64,000 nt of DNA from Berkiella_A sp964633725 (GTDB lineage Bacteria; Pseudomonadota; Gammaproteobacteria; Berkiellales; Berkiellaceae): assembly GCA_964633725.1 (NCBI GenBank), contig CAZWHY010000001.1:89104-153103 (forward strand), read 5' to 3'. Within the stretch, counting starts at the first letter, position 1, and every line of letters starts with the position of its first letter. Under the pieces are notes generated by a model. The model did not search any database, was not told where the DNA came from, and saw nothing but the letters and a program-made list of their open reading frames with translations. The translations under genes were made by a program, and so were the position numbers. Below are positions 17,533-27,000 of this stretch, piece by piece.

Positions 17533-17895
17533 TTATTTAAGCTTGGTGTTTTGGCTTGGTGCTTCAGGAGACATCTCAATAATATTTTTTGCAATACCAT
17601 TTATGTAATCGCCAATAGCATTTAAAGGTTCAGATTGATTTGCTTTTAATATGCCTGATTTTTTACCCGTATCAAAAGCGACGCCTTTGGCATAATCAAA
17701 GCTTTTACCTGCGGCTTTCGCTCCAGCATCTATGCCAGTATCGATGACTGTTTTGGTGATGCCTTTGACAGCACTATCAACAACGCCACCTGTAATTGTG
17801 CCTACAATAGGTGCTGCATCTGTCCCAAGGTTTGATGCTGCTTCAGTGGCCGCATTTAGAGCTTCTTGCTTTTTGGTGGGCTTACTTTCACCCAT
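17533..17895 (-). CDS. glycine-zipper paralogue 3 (short), unknown function
   Basis: About 120 residues from the ATG at 17895. The start is chosen because AGGTGTATAT directly precedes it, as for paralogue 2; the frame stays open further upstream but that extension has no ribosome-binding site. It contains one glycine-zipper core (PIVGTITGGVVDSAVKG) similar to the GGVV region of paralogue 2, followed by IDTGIDAGAKAAG, and a C-terminal block PLNAIGDYINGIAKNI that aligns with PLDMVSGLIGGIAEKI of paralogue 2. It ends NTKLK, like the other two. It looks like a minimal family member. Confidence 0.65.
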   Translation of the reverse strand: MGESKPTKKQEALNAATEAASNLGTDAAPIVGTITGGVVDSAVKGITKTVIDTGIDAGAKAAGKSFDYAKGVAFDTGKKSGILKANQSEPLNAIGDYINGIAKNIIEMSPEAPSQNTKLK

Positions 17896-17930
17896 ATATA
17901 CACCTAATTTTTTATTTGTTATCCTTAAAA

Positions 17931-17958
17931 ACTTAGCAGCTATGTAGATAACTATCAA
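17931..17958 (-). promoter_or_regulatory. promoter-like box of glycine-zipper paralogue 3
   Basis: On the minus strand, TTGATA, a 17-bp spacer and TAAGTT, matching the corresponding block upstream of paralogue 2. This suggests the gene was duplicated together with its control region. Confidence 0.45.
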
Positions 17959-18112
17959 TTGTGTAAGTAAATACCAATAAGGTTTATTTAATAATTTCAA
18001 TTAAAATCAGTAGGTTATGAAAATTCTTGGGGAAAGCGATATAGGGACTGTAGATGAAACCTGTTATGCTCTTCGGCACATAATTTTTCACGATTTAAGA
18101 AATATAGAGTAC

Positions 18113-19153
18113 ATGACAAAAAATTATCAAGCCGTGTTTGTGACGCATTTGCCTAGTTTCTATAAAATTAATTTGTACAATGTTTTGGCGCAATCGCTTA
18201 ATATTTTTGTGGTGTTTATTGGCGAATCTTCTAATCTCAGAGAGGCTGATTTTACCCAGCAACAGAAAAATTTTGATTTCAAAGTGCTCAATCATTGTGC
18301 ATTTGAAGCTAGAAATAAGTTAAATAGTTGTTTGGGTGTGGTCAAATTATTACGCACTTTAAAATTTAAAAAATTGGTTTTAGGTGGGTGGGATTTACCA
18401 GAATATTGGGTTTTAAGTTTATTTTTCCCCAAGCAAAATAATTGCTTGGTGCTAGAGTCGAGTATTTTTGAGAGTCAGGATTATGGGATGAAGAAATATA
18501 TTAAATCCATTTTTTTGCAACGCATATCGATTATATTTTACTCTGGCGTGCCACATTTGAAGTTAATCAACAAATTGGGTTTCCAGGGGCAAGCTTTAAA
18601 AACTTTGGGCGTAGGGATAACGGATTATCCAACTAAACAAGATAATAGTACAAGTTTTAGTGGGAAATTTATCTATGTGGGGCGCCTGGCGCATGAGAAA
18701 AATTTATTATTATTATTAAATGTCTTTAGGGAATTACCCAATTTTAGCTTAACTTTAGTGGGGGATGGGCAGCTTAAATCAGAGCTAATACAGAATAAGT
18801 CTGCTAATGTTTGTATGGTGGGTCATGTACCCCATACAGAGTTAGCGAATTATTACCAACAAAGTGATGTTTTTATTTTACCATCGTTAAGAGAGCCTTG
18901 GGGATTGGTGATAGAAGAAGCATTGTATTATCACTTGCCTATTATTGCCTCAGAATATGTGGGGGCGAGTATTGACTTGGTGCAAGAGCCAGACACAGGG
19001 GTATTATTTGACCCCCATTCTGAACAGGCTCTTATGGATGCGATAATAACGCTAGCGCAAAAATACCCATATTATAAAAAAAACGCACAAAAGTTTGATT
19101 TTACCAAACGCGATCAACATCAGGTGCAGGCTTATGTGAGTGTTTTACAATGA
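18113..19153 (+). CDS. GT4-type glycosyltransferase
   Basis: About 346 residues from the ATG at 18113. The frame is open to 18017, but GT-B enzymes start at the VFVTHLPSFYKINLY strand found directly after this ATG. The C-terminal GT4 core shows FIYVGRLAHEKNLLLLL, LTLVGDGQL and the donor-binding SDVFILPSLREPWGLVIEEALYYHLPII with the catalytic EX7E pattern. It is retaining by family, with unknown donor and acceptor. The last 57 bp are repeated with 47 matches at 20837-20893, after the Fic gene. Confidence 0.85.
   Translation: MTKNYQAVFVTHLPSFYKINLYNVLAQSLNIFVVFIGESSNLREADFTQQQKNFDFKVLNHCAFEARNKLNSCLGVVKLLRTLKFKKLVLGGWDLPEYWVLSLFFPKQNNCLVLESSIFESQDYGMKKYIKSIFLQRISIIFYSGVPHLKLINKLGFQGQALKTLGVGITDYPTKQDNSTSFSGKFIYVGRLAHEKNLLLLLNVFRELPNFSLTLVGDGQLKSELIQNKSANVCMVGHVPHTELANYYQQSDVFILPSLREPWGLVIEEALYYHLPIIASEYVGASIDLVQEPDTGVLFDPHSEQALMDAIITLAQKYPYYKKNAQKFDFTKRDQHQVQAYVSVLQ
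19097..19153 (+). repeat. 57-bp direct repeat, left copy (3' end of glycosyltransferase gene)
   Basis: Matches 20837-20893 at 47 of 57 positions, with a 25-bp identical run. This copy encodes the real C-terminus of the glycosyltransferase, including its TGA. The pair brackets the Fic gene. Confidence 0.85.
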
Positions 19154-19268
19154 AAATCTGCATTCGTACAGTTTCATCATGCCAGTTCCTCGGTTCCGGA
19201 TATATTTCATTGATTATCTATATAAAGCATGCTAAATTTATAAAAACTATGTTTAGCGGATATAATTC

Positions 19269-20819
19269 ATGGTTAGCTTATTTAACGTAGATAATTCAAT
19301 AGTAGCGGGCTTTTTTCATGAGTGTATTTTACCTGAGGAGGGCGCAAAGCTAGCAGGATATACAGCTTTAATAAGTGCATATCAACTAGAAGTACCTTTG
19401 CCAGATAATTTATCTGCGATAGGGCAAAAGCATAAAAGTTACACAAAAAATAAATGGGTTGTATATGGCCCTAGATACCGGCCCAAAGACACGCTTTTTT
19501 CTCACCTGACATTTGCCTTAAAACATGAAGGGGTTAACTTAAGTGTATTAATTTCTTTATTTAAAGAAGTCAGATCAGAGCAATTTGAGGAAATTATTTT
19601 CTCAGATCCAAACAGTATTTACAGTAGAAAAATATGGTTTTTATACGAGTGGACATTAGGTCAAAAGCTAAATATACCAGATATTAAAGATACTAAATTA
19701 AGATATACCGACATTTTAGACTCAAAACTACAATATCCTGGTCCATCACGTAGATTGACAAGGCAACGTGTCATTAATAATTTGCCAGGTAGCCCTAAAT
19801 TTTGTCCGCTTATTAGAAAAACTAAAATTCTAGATCAATATATATCTAAAAATTTAAATAATAGGGCTGAATCTAGTTTAAAAACAATTCATCCCGAGTT
19901 ACTGAGTAGGGCAGCGGCTTTCCTACTTCTTGAGGACTCTAAGGCATCATATACAATCGAAGGTGAGTCGCCGAGGCATGACAGGGCGCAAAGATGGGGA
20001 AAGGCAATTGGACAAGCTGGCAAATACCCATTATCCCATGACGAATTTTTGCGATTGCAAGAAATAGTCATCTCTGACTTTAGATATGTTCAGCCAGGTT
20101 ATAGAATAGAAGGGGGCTTTATTGGTCAGCACGATAGAGGCAGTATGACTCCCATTCCGATTCATATATCAGCTAAGCACCAAGATATATATAATCTAAT
20201 GGAAGGGTTGATTGAGACTGATAATTTACTTGCAAATTCAGATTATAATGCCGTGCTTGCATCGGCTATTATAGCTTTTGGTTTTGTGTTTATTCACCCA
20301 TTAGAAGATGGGAATGGCAGAATACATCGTTATTTAATACACCATGTTTTAACCAAAAATGGTTTTGCGCCAGAGGGTGTGGTATTCCCTATATCGCATG
20401 TGATTCTTGAGAAAATTAAAGCATATCGTGAAGTGCTAAATTCCTATTCTGAGCCTCGTTTGAAGTATATTAGGTGGCGATCTACAGATAAGGGTAATTT
20501 AGAGGTTCTGAATAACACGTTAGATTTATATAGATTCTTTGATGCGACTAGTCAGGCAGAATTTCTATTTCAGTGTGTTGAAGAGACTATAGATACAGTT
20601 TTTCCCAATGAAATAAAATATTTAAAGAATCATGATGAATTTAAGGTTTTCATTGAAAATTATATTGAAATGCCAGATAGACTAATAAATTTAATGATAA
20701 AATTTTTAGAACAAGAAAATGGTACTTTTTCCAAAAGAGCAAGGGAGAAAGAATTTGAAGGTTTAACGGAAGAAGAGATAGATACTATTCAAGACATGTA
20801 TAAATCTATATTTTTATAG
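19269..20819 (+). CDS. Fic family protein (AMPylase-type), class II with N-terminal inhibitory helix
   Basis: 516 residues. The Fic core motif HPLEDGNGRIHR is at about residues 343-354, fitting HxFx(D/E)GNGRxxR with a Leu in place of Phe. The inhibitory motif SxxxEG (SYTIEG) is at about 227-232, upstream of the Fic core, as in class II proteins where it blocks ATP binding until relieved. Fic enzymes usually transfer AMP to hydroxyls of target proteins. The N-terminal 200 residues are not recognised. The C-terminal 150 residues are helical. The gene splits the glycosyltransferase operon. It may be a housekeeping regulator or an effector; sequence alone does not decide. Confidence 0.9.
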   Translation: MVSLFNVDNSIVAGFFHECILPEEGAKLAGYTALISAYQLEVPLPDNLSAIGQKHKSYTKNKWVVYGPRYRPKDTLFSHLTFALKHEGVNLSVLISLFKEVRSEQFEEIIFSDPNSIYSRKIWFLYEWTLGQKLNIPDIKDTKLRYTDILDSKLQYPGPSRRLTRQRVINNLPGSPKFCPLIRKTKILDQYISKNLNNRAESSLKTIHPELLSRAAAFLLLEDSKASYTIEGESPRHDRAQRWGKAIGQAGKYPLSHDEFLRLQEIVISDFRYVQPGYRIEGGFIGQHDRGSMTPIPIHISAKHQDIYNLMEGLIETDNLLANSDYNAVLASAIIAFGFVFIHPLEDGNGRIHRYLIHHVLTKNGFAPEGVVFPISHVILEKIKAYREVLNSYSEPRLKYIRWRSTDKGNLEVLNNTLDLYRFFDATSQAEFLFQCVEETIDTVFPNEIKYLKNHDEFKVFIENYIEMPDRLINLMIKFLEQENGTFSKRAREKEFEGLTEEEIDTIQDMYKSIFL

Positions 20820-20836
20820 CCGCCTGTTTTAAATTT

Positions 20837-20893
20837 AATTTTACCAAACGCGATCAACATCAAGATCAGACTTATATAGGTGCTTTGCAATGA
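20837..20893 (+). repeat. 57-bp direct repeat, right copy (vestigial glycosyltransferase 3' end)
   Basis: A remnant of a glycosyltransferase C-terminus (FTKRDQHQ is still readable, ending ALQ and then TGA) not attached to any gene. Its terminal ATGA overlaps the start of the next glycosyltransferase at 20890, preserving what was probably the original stop/start overlap. Confidence 0.85.
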
Positions 20894-22059
20894 CAGAGGG
20901 TAGTGCCATTAGAATTTTGGTAGCGCATAATTTTTATCGTTCTCAATTGGTTGGGGGCGAAGATATTGTGGTTCGTGAAGAGGTGAGATTTTTAAAATCT
21001 ACTTTGGGTGAGAATAATGTATTTACTTATTTTGTCAATAATGATGACTTAAAGCCGATTAAGCTAATAAAAAACATTTGGGGTGATAAACATCACGCAC
21101 AAAATATTCAAGATATTATTACTAAAAATAAAATAAATATTTTACATGTGCATAACGAGTTCCCATTGTTGACACCCTTGGTTTTTAAGTATGCTGCTCA
21201 AGTGGGATGCAAGGTGATACAAACATTGCATAACTTTAGGAACCAGTGTTTATCCGGTATTTTATTTAAACAAAACAGCATTTGTGAGCAGTGTGTTAAT
21301 AAAAAATTCAAGTTGCCAGGTATTGTCCATAAATGTTATCGAAACAGCCGGATGCAAAGTACTGTGCATGCGTTGGCGCAATATTGGTATGGTTTACAAA
21401 AATATGATCAATATATTGATGCTTACTTTGTATTAACTCAGTTTCAAAAAAACAAATTATTAAGCTTTGGTATTCCAGAAGGAAAACTCATATTAAAGCC
21501 TAATTTTATTGCATCTGTTAATCAATCTAATATAGACATTATGCAGCGAGATCAATACTTGTTTATTGGCCGTATAGAGTCAGCCAAGGGCATTGATTTG
21601 TTATTAGATGTGTGGAAGAACCTGCCTAATAAATTGAAACTAACCATTATTGGTGATGGACCAGATTTAAAAAAATTACGACACCAATATAATCAAGATA
21701 ATATTATATTCAAAGGAAAATGTGATTCGGATACGGTAAGGGCAGAGCTAAACAAGAGTCGATATTTACTGCATACCAGTTTATGTTATGAGACTTTTGG
21801 CTTAACAATCTTAGAGGCTATGCAACAAAGTGTGCCAGTGATTGGGTTTGATATTGGGACGCGCGGTGAATTTATCAAAGACGGTATCAATGGATTTTTG
21901 ATTCATAAGGATAATATCGCGTCAGTCATACGCCAATCTAATAATATTTCAAGTTATGCTAATATGGCGCAAAAAGCCGAGGAAACAGTGCAAGAGTATG
22001 CGCAAGAGAAGCTGGGCGCATTACAGCTTAAAATGTACCAGAAAATAATCAATTCTTAA
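20890..22059 (+). CDS. GT4-type glycosyltransferase
   Basis: 389 residues. The N-terminal GT-B domain begins RILVAHNFYRSQLVGGEDIVV, a start typical of capsule and exopolysaccharide GT4 enzymes that bind the acceptor through the GGED loop, with HVHNEFPLLTP and TLHNFRNQC following. The C-terminal domain has YLFIGRIESAKGIDLLLD, LTIIGDGPDL and the EX7E segment in YETFGLTILEAMQQSVPVIG. Start ATG 20890 overlaps the vestigial glycosyltransferase stop. Next gene 35 bp downstream. Confidence 0.88.
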   Translation: MTEGSAIRILVAHNFYRSQLVGGEDIVVREEVRFLKSTLGENNVFTYFVNNDDLKPIKLIKNIWGDKHHAQNIQDIITKNKINILHVHNEFPLLTPLVFKYAAQVGCKVIQTLHNFRNQCLSGILFKQNSICEQCVNKKFKLPGIVHKCYRNSRMQSTVHALAQYWYGLQKYDQYIDAYFVLTQFQKNKLLSFGIPEGKLILKPNFIASVNQSNIDIMQRDQYLFIGRIESAKGIDLLLDVWKNLPNKLKLTIIGDGPDLKKLRHQYNQDNIIFKGKCDSDTVRAELNKSRYLLHTSLCYETFGLTILEAMQQSVPVIGFDIGTRGEFIKDGINGFLIHKDNIASVIRQSNNISSYANMAQKAEETVQEYAQEKLGALQLKMYQKIINS

Positions 22060-22094
22060 TAAGAATAAGAAAATAACAATATAGGACATGTATC

Positions 22095-22886
22095 GTGAGT
22101 TGTGTATCAAAATCTAAGATATCTATTATTACGGTATGTTATCAGGCGGATAATACGTTAGAACAAACCATACAATCTGTTTTAGCCCAAACTCACGATA
22201 ATATAGAATATTTGCTGATTGATGGTGCCTCTACGGACAATACACCCCAGATATTGGAAAAGTACTCAGACCAAATTGATATTATTATTTCTGAGAAAGA
22301 CAAAGGTATTTATGATGCGATGAATAAAGGCATTAAACTGGCTACAGGCGATATTATTGGGTTTTTAAATGCAGATGACTTATTTATGCACAATAAAGTT
22401 CTAGAAAATATTGAAAAAATACTTTCTGACCCCAGTATTGATGCATGCTACGCAGACTTGGTTTATTTTAAAGTAAATGAAGGGCTTGAAAAAATCAGTC
22501 GTTATTTTAAATCCTCCCCATTCAAGTTGGGCGACTTTGGTAAGGGTTGGTGCCCTCCACATCCGACTTTTTATGTGCGAAAGTCTGTATACCAAAAATT
22601 AGGTGGTTTTAATTTAGATTATAAAATGGGCAATGATGTAGAGCTCATGATGCGATTTTTGGAAAAAGAAAATATCGTCGCACAGTACTTGCCTGAAGTC
22701 CTCGTCAAGATGCGATTAGGTGGTGTATCTAATCAAAGTGTCCGTAATATTTATGAGCAAAATAAAAACATTCTGGTAGCCGCCAAAAATTTAGATATCC
22801 ATATTAATCCACTATTATTTATATTATATAAAGTAATAGATAGAATAAAACAATTTATTATTAAGCCAAAAACATGCAAAATATAA
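22095..22886 (+). CDS. family 2 glycosyltransferase
   Basis: 263 residues beginning at GTG 22095, with AGGA 8 bp upstream. It has ISIITVCYQADNTLEQTIQS, LLIDGASTDNTPQIL, and the metal-binding GFLNADDLF (NADD) near residue 93; APPHPTF-like acceptor region WCPPHPTFYVRK. It is closely related in layout to the 5268 gene but has the intact DD motif that the former lacks. Its 3' end overlaps the epimerase gene by 13 bp. Confidence 0.88.
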   Translation: MSCVSKSKISIITVCYQADNTLEQTIQSVLAQTHDNIEYLLIDGASTDNTPQILEKYSDQIDIIISEKDKGIYDAMNKGIKLATGDIIGFLNADDLFMHNKVLENIEKILSDPSIDACYADLVYFKVNEGLEKISRYFKSSPFKLGDFGKGWCPPHPTFYVRKSVYQKLGGFNLDYKMGNDVELMMRFLEKENIVAQYLPEVLVKMRLGGVSNQSVRNIYEQNKNILVAAKNLDIHINPLLFILYKVIDRIKQFIIKPKTCKI

Positions 22887-23815
22887 AACAAAAAATACTA
22901 GTGACAGGTGCGTCGGGCTTTATTGGTCAGCATCTTACAAAACATTTGTTAGATACTGGTTATCAAGTGATTGCTTGTGGGCGTCAAGTCAACTATTCTT
23001 TTTCACATCCAGATTTGGAATATAAAAAAATAAATTATGCTAGCATAAAAACATTGTCTGAAGTCATGCGATCTGTTGATGTTGTGATACATTTAGCAGG
23101 CAAAGTACATCAGATGAAAAATTATTCTGATGTGGTATATCAGCATGAAAATACCATGTTGACACAAAATTTAGCCCAAGCAGCCGCAAAGCAGGGCGTA
23201 CAGCATTTTATTTTTCTCAGTACGATTAAAGTCAATGGTGAAAAGACAACCAATACAGCTTTTAATGAACAAAGTATTGAGCAGCCATCCGATCCATATG
23301 CCCGTTCAAAATGGTTGGCGGAAAAACAAGTAAAAGACATTGCCGAGTCTTACAATATGGCTTGGACTATCATACGACCGCCTTTGGTGTATGGCCCTCA
23401 AGTGCGTGCTAATTTCAAAAAATTGCTACAACTAGTCGATTGTAAAGTGCCGCTGCCCTTTAAGGGTATTCGCAATCAAAGAAGCATGATTGCTTTAGAT
23501 AATTTAGTGGATTTTATGGCGCATTGTTTGGTGTCACCTCAAGCACAGAATCAATTATTTTGTATAGCCGATCCCGATAGCGTGTCGACCAGTGAATTAA
23601 TTAAGCATTTACAAAAAATACGTTTAGGATATTCCAGGTTATGGCCTTTCCCACAACGGTTATTGCGGATTGTGGCTAAATTATTGGGCAAAACAGGGGC
23701 GATGAATCGCTTAACGGAATCATTGGTGATTGATAGTGGAAAAGCACAGAAATTATTGGGTTGGAAGCCAAAACTTAGTTTTCGCACAGCCACTGAGTTG
23801 TATTTTTCCCGATGA
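22874..23815 (+). CDS. NAD-dependent epimerase/dehydratase (UDP-sugar 4-epimerase-like)
   Basis: A 313-residue extended SDR. The glycine motif is VTGASGFIGQHL at about residues 11-22; FLSTIKVNGEKT carries the catalytic Ser/Thr; YARSKWLAE supplies the YxxxK pair. The family includes WbpV/WbpP-like UDP-GlcNAc/UDP-QuiNAc enzymes and GalE-like epimerases acting in O-antigen synthesis, and the IIRPPLVYGPQVRANF segment resembles WbpV-type reductases. The exact reaction cannot be fixed. Last gene of the run that begins with the glycosyltransferase at 18113. Confidence 0.82.
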   Translation: MQNIKQKILVTGASGFIGQHLTKHLLDTGYQVIACGRQVNYSFSHPDLEYKKINYASIKTLSEVMRSVDVVIHLAGKVHQMKNYSDVVYQHENTMLTQNLAQAAAKQGVQHFIFLSTIKVNGEKTTNTAFNEQSIEQPSDPYARSKWLAEKQVKDIAESYNMAWTIIRPPLVYGPQVRANFKKLLQLVDCKVPLPFKGIRNQRSMIALDNLVDFMAHCLVSPQAQNQLFCIADPDSVSTSELIKHLQKIRLGYSRLWPFPQRLLRIVAKLLGKTGAMNRLTESLVIDSGKAQKLLGWKPKLSFRTATELYFSR

Positions 23816-24074
23816 AATTGTAAAAATTTCTGTGTTTGGGCGACTATGCTGCTTTTTACTTGTCCATCCAGTTTAATGAATCTATGCCCCACATTATGCA
23901 ATTGGAAGGTGCTTTCAACGTACTAATTTTAACAGCCAACCAAATATTTAACTAAAAAATTATCTCTTATCAAATCCATGCTTATCAATTTATTGTCTTA
24001 AAATATTGTGTGGTTCCAGTGAAAAATATTTACTGGGAGCTCACGGTTATTCTGGACGTTTACACATAATGAAA

Positions 24075-27000
24075 TTACTTACGGGGGGCTTCCCATGGCT
24101 TTACATCCTTTTCTAGATCTACTAAGTCCGGCTCTTTAGTTTCTTTGTTGCTCATTTTAGATGTATCTATTGTTTTTTCTAAAACTGAATCTGACTTATT
24201 ACTAAGCCTTTCGAGGATTTCTTGAGAAGGTTGATTTCTAGATTGCATGCCATGTATAACAGGTTTTGCACGCACTTGTTGTAATTTCTTAGAGTCTTTT
24301 ATTTTATTTTGCATTAACTCAACAATGTGCTTATGTCCTGATTCTTTAGCCCAGTCTAGAGGCGTTTTGCCTTCGTTGTCTGTAGCACGCAGATCAGAGC
24401 CCTCATTAATAAATTTATTAACTAAGTTGGGATTTCCACCTTGTGCAGCACAATGTAATATTGTTTTCCCCGAAGATGATACTACCTTTGTGTCTGCACC
24501 ATGTGCCATTAATATATTAGCTATTTTTTCTTCGCCGAGCCTAGCAGCATAAGACAAAGCGCTTGTTCCGTTGATATTCTGGACATTTAAGTTAACTCCA
24601 GATTCAATAAGCCTATTTATTATTCTTTCTGATTTTGTATCAACAGCGCATAAAAGTGCAGATTCATTAGCCTCATCTAGAGCATTTACGTCTGCACCAT
24701 GAATAATTAATTCATCAGTTAGTTCAATTAGATTAAGGGTTAACGCTATCATGAGCGGAGTCATACCTGACCAATTGTCAGGATTTCCCTCTTTGACTGC
24801 CTGATTGACAACTTCGGGCGCTTTTTCGATAATTAATTTGGCTAGTACTGTATTTTTACTATTTAATGCATAAGTAAGAGCATTATATCCCCTATCGTTT
24901 TCATTATCTAACGTAACAGTTGCTAAGTTTGGTGCAGAATCAAGAATTTGGTCAACGACTTCTTTATATCGATTTGTAGAGTTTTGATTCATGCTTATGG
25001 CCATTGTTAATGCATTATGACCTTTTGCATATCCCTCAGTTATTGTTGAAAAAACAGCTTCTGGTTGGTGTTCAATAATTATTTTAACCATTTCTGATTC
25101 TTTGCAGTAAACTGCATAAGTAAAAGCGTTGTGCCCCTCTTCATATTTCAAGTCAAGCATTGTGGTTGCTGCTTGAGGGGCATGCTCTAGGATCAACTTG
25201 ACCATATCTGATTGTTTTTCATATATAGCTAGGCTTAGAGCATTATGGCCTTTCTCATATCCTTCTGTAATTAATGAAGTTGCGGATTCAGGTGATTTAT
25301 TTAGAAGAAACTCAATAAATTTAATGTTTTTGTTAGGTTTTGACCGCTTTGTCTCATTGAGTAAAATGTTATAGCCTTCTATGTAAGGATAGCTATTTCC
25401 TTCGGTTCTCAAAGCAGATTCTGGGAAATTATCAAGTATAGTGCTGGCTAATTCCAGATTAGTATTGTCGCATGCCACTCTTAATAGGGATTTACCATGG
25501 ATATCAAAAGTATTAGGATTTGCACCGTTTTGAATCAATGTATTGGCAACATCAAAAATTTCAAATTCGCATGCAATTTTAAGTGGGGTTTCATTGTTTT
25601 TGTTTGTTACGTTAAAGTTGGCTCCTTGTTCAATCAGATAAGTAACAAGATCTTTTTGTCCACTTTCTGTCGCGAATATCAAAGGGCAATTTCCCTCATG
25701 ATCTTGAACATTTATTTCTGATTTATCCTTAACCAAATTAGGAACCATATCAACACACCCCCCTATACAAGCATGCATCAACGACGTTCTGCCAAGCTTG
25801 TCGGTAGCATTTGTAGTTGCCCCCCAATCAATTAATTTCTGTGCTAAATTTGAATTCCCCTTTTGCAAAGCGTACATTAAAGGCGTTTTGCCATTTTTGT
25901 CAGCTTGATTTATGTCACATGATTTATGTATGCTTGTAGTAAGCGCTAAGTTACCAGTTATAATTGCAAAAATAAAAGATGTTTTTCCCTCATCATCAAT
26001 GGCATTTGAATTTGCCCCCTTATCGATCATTAATAAGGCCAAATTCATAAGTTGGTTTTCTATAGCATACATCAAACAAGATTTTCCATTTATATCAACA
26101 TCATTAATGTTTGATTTTAATTCAATAAGCTTTAAAGCCAGCCCTTTATTTCCTTTTTCTAAAGCATGCATCAAGGACGTTTTAAGTGAATTATCTTTTG
26201 TATTGACATCTGCTCCCTTTTCAACTGCTGCTTCAACAAATTTCAAGTACCCTTTTTTCACGGCAATTGTTAAGGCTGTTTGCCCAGAGCTGTCTTTATG
26301 TTTGAAGTTTAGATTATCTACACTTTTTATTAAGTTGCAAGCTGCTTCTTCAGGTACGTATTTTATAGCTTCAAATAATGCTGTACTACCATTTCTCATA
26401 ATTAGGTTGATATCAGCCCCATTCTCGATTAGCAAGCGATTCATTTCTGGATGGTTTCTAGCAGCTGAATGTATTAGAGCAGAGCAGCTGAAATTATCCA
26501 TGAAATTAATTTCTGAATTTGCACCCAACGCTAGTAAAACTTTTGCAGCTTCAATTTTGTTTAATTGAGCAGCTTTAATTAATGGTGTTTCTCCATTACT
26601 ATTTTTAGCATGTATGTCTGCACCATGCTCAACCAATAAGCGTATTATATTTCTGTTATCAGTTTCGATTGCGTAGATTAATGGCGCGCCGATATTTAAA
26701 TCTATTCCCCTACTAAGGTACATTTGAATAGCTTCTTCATTACAACTTTGTATTGCGTAAATAAAAGCATTTTTTCCAGTTCTGTCACTCATTTCAAAAT
26801 CTGCACCTTGCTCAAGAAGAGTGCTCTGTAAACTCACCTCATTGTTTTTTGCGGCATGAATTAGCGGTGTTACGCCATCTTTGTTTTTCACATTAATATA
26901 AAAATTATTTGTGTTTAATAACAAGTTTAATTCAGCGGTAGAAATGTCTGACCTAATGTAAGTTTTCATATTTTTAATTAGGTTATCAACCTCATTCTGT

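Noticed and set aside
23816..24074. Gap between the epimerase and ankyrin genes searched for a small gene or RNA
   Set aside because: No open frame with a ribosome-binding site and no strong hairpin was found.
25912..26568. A 218-codon plus-strand open frame opposite the ankyrin gene
   Set aside because: A low-complexity shadow created by the regular ankyrin codon pattern; no independent evidence for a gene.
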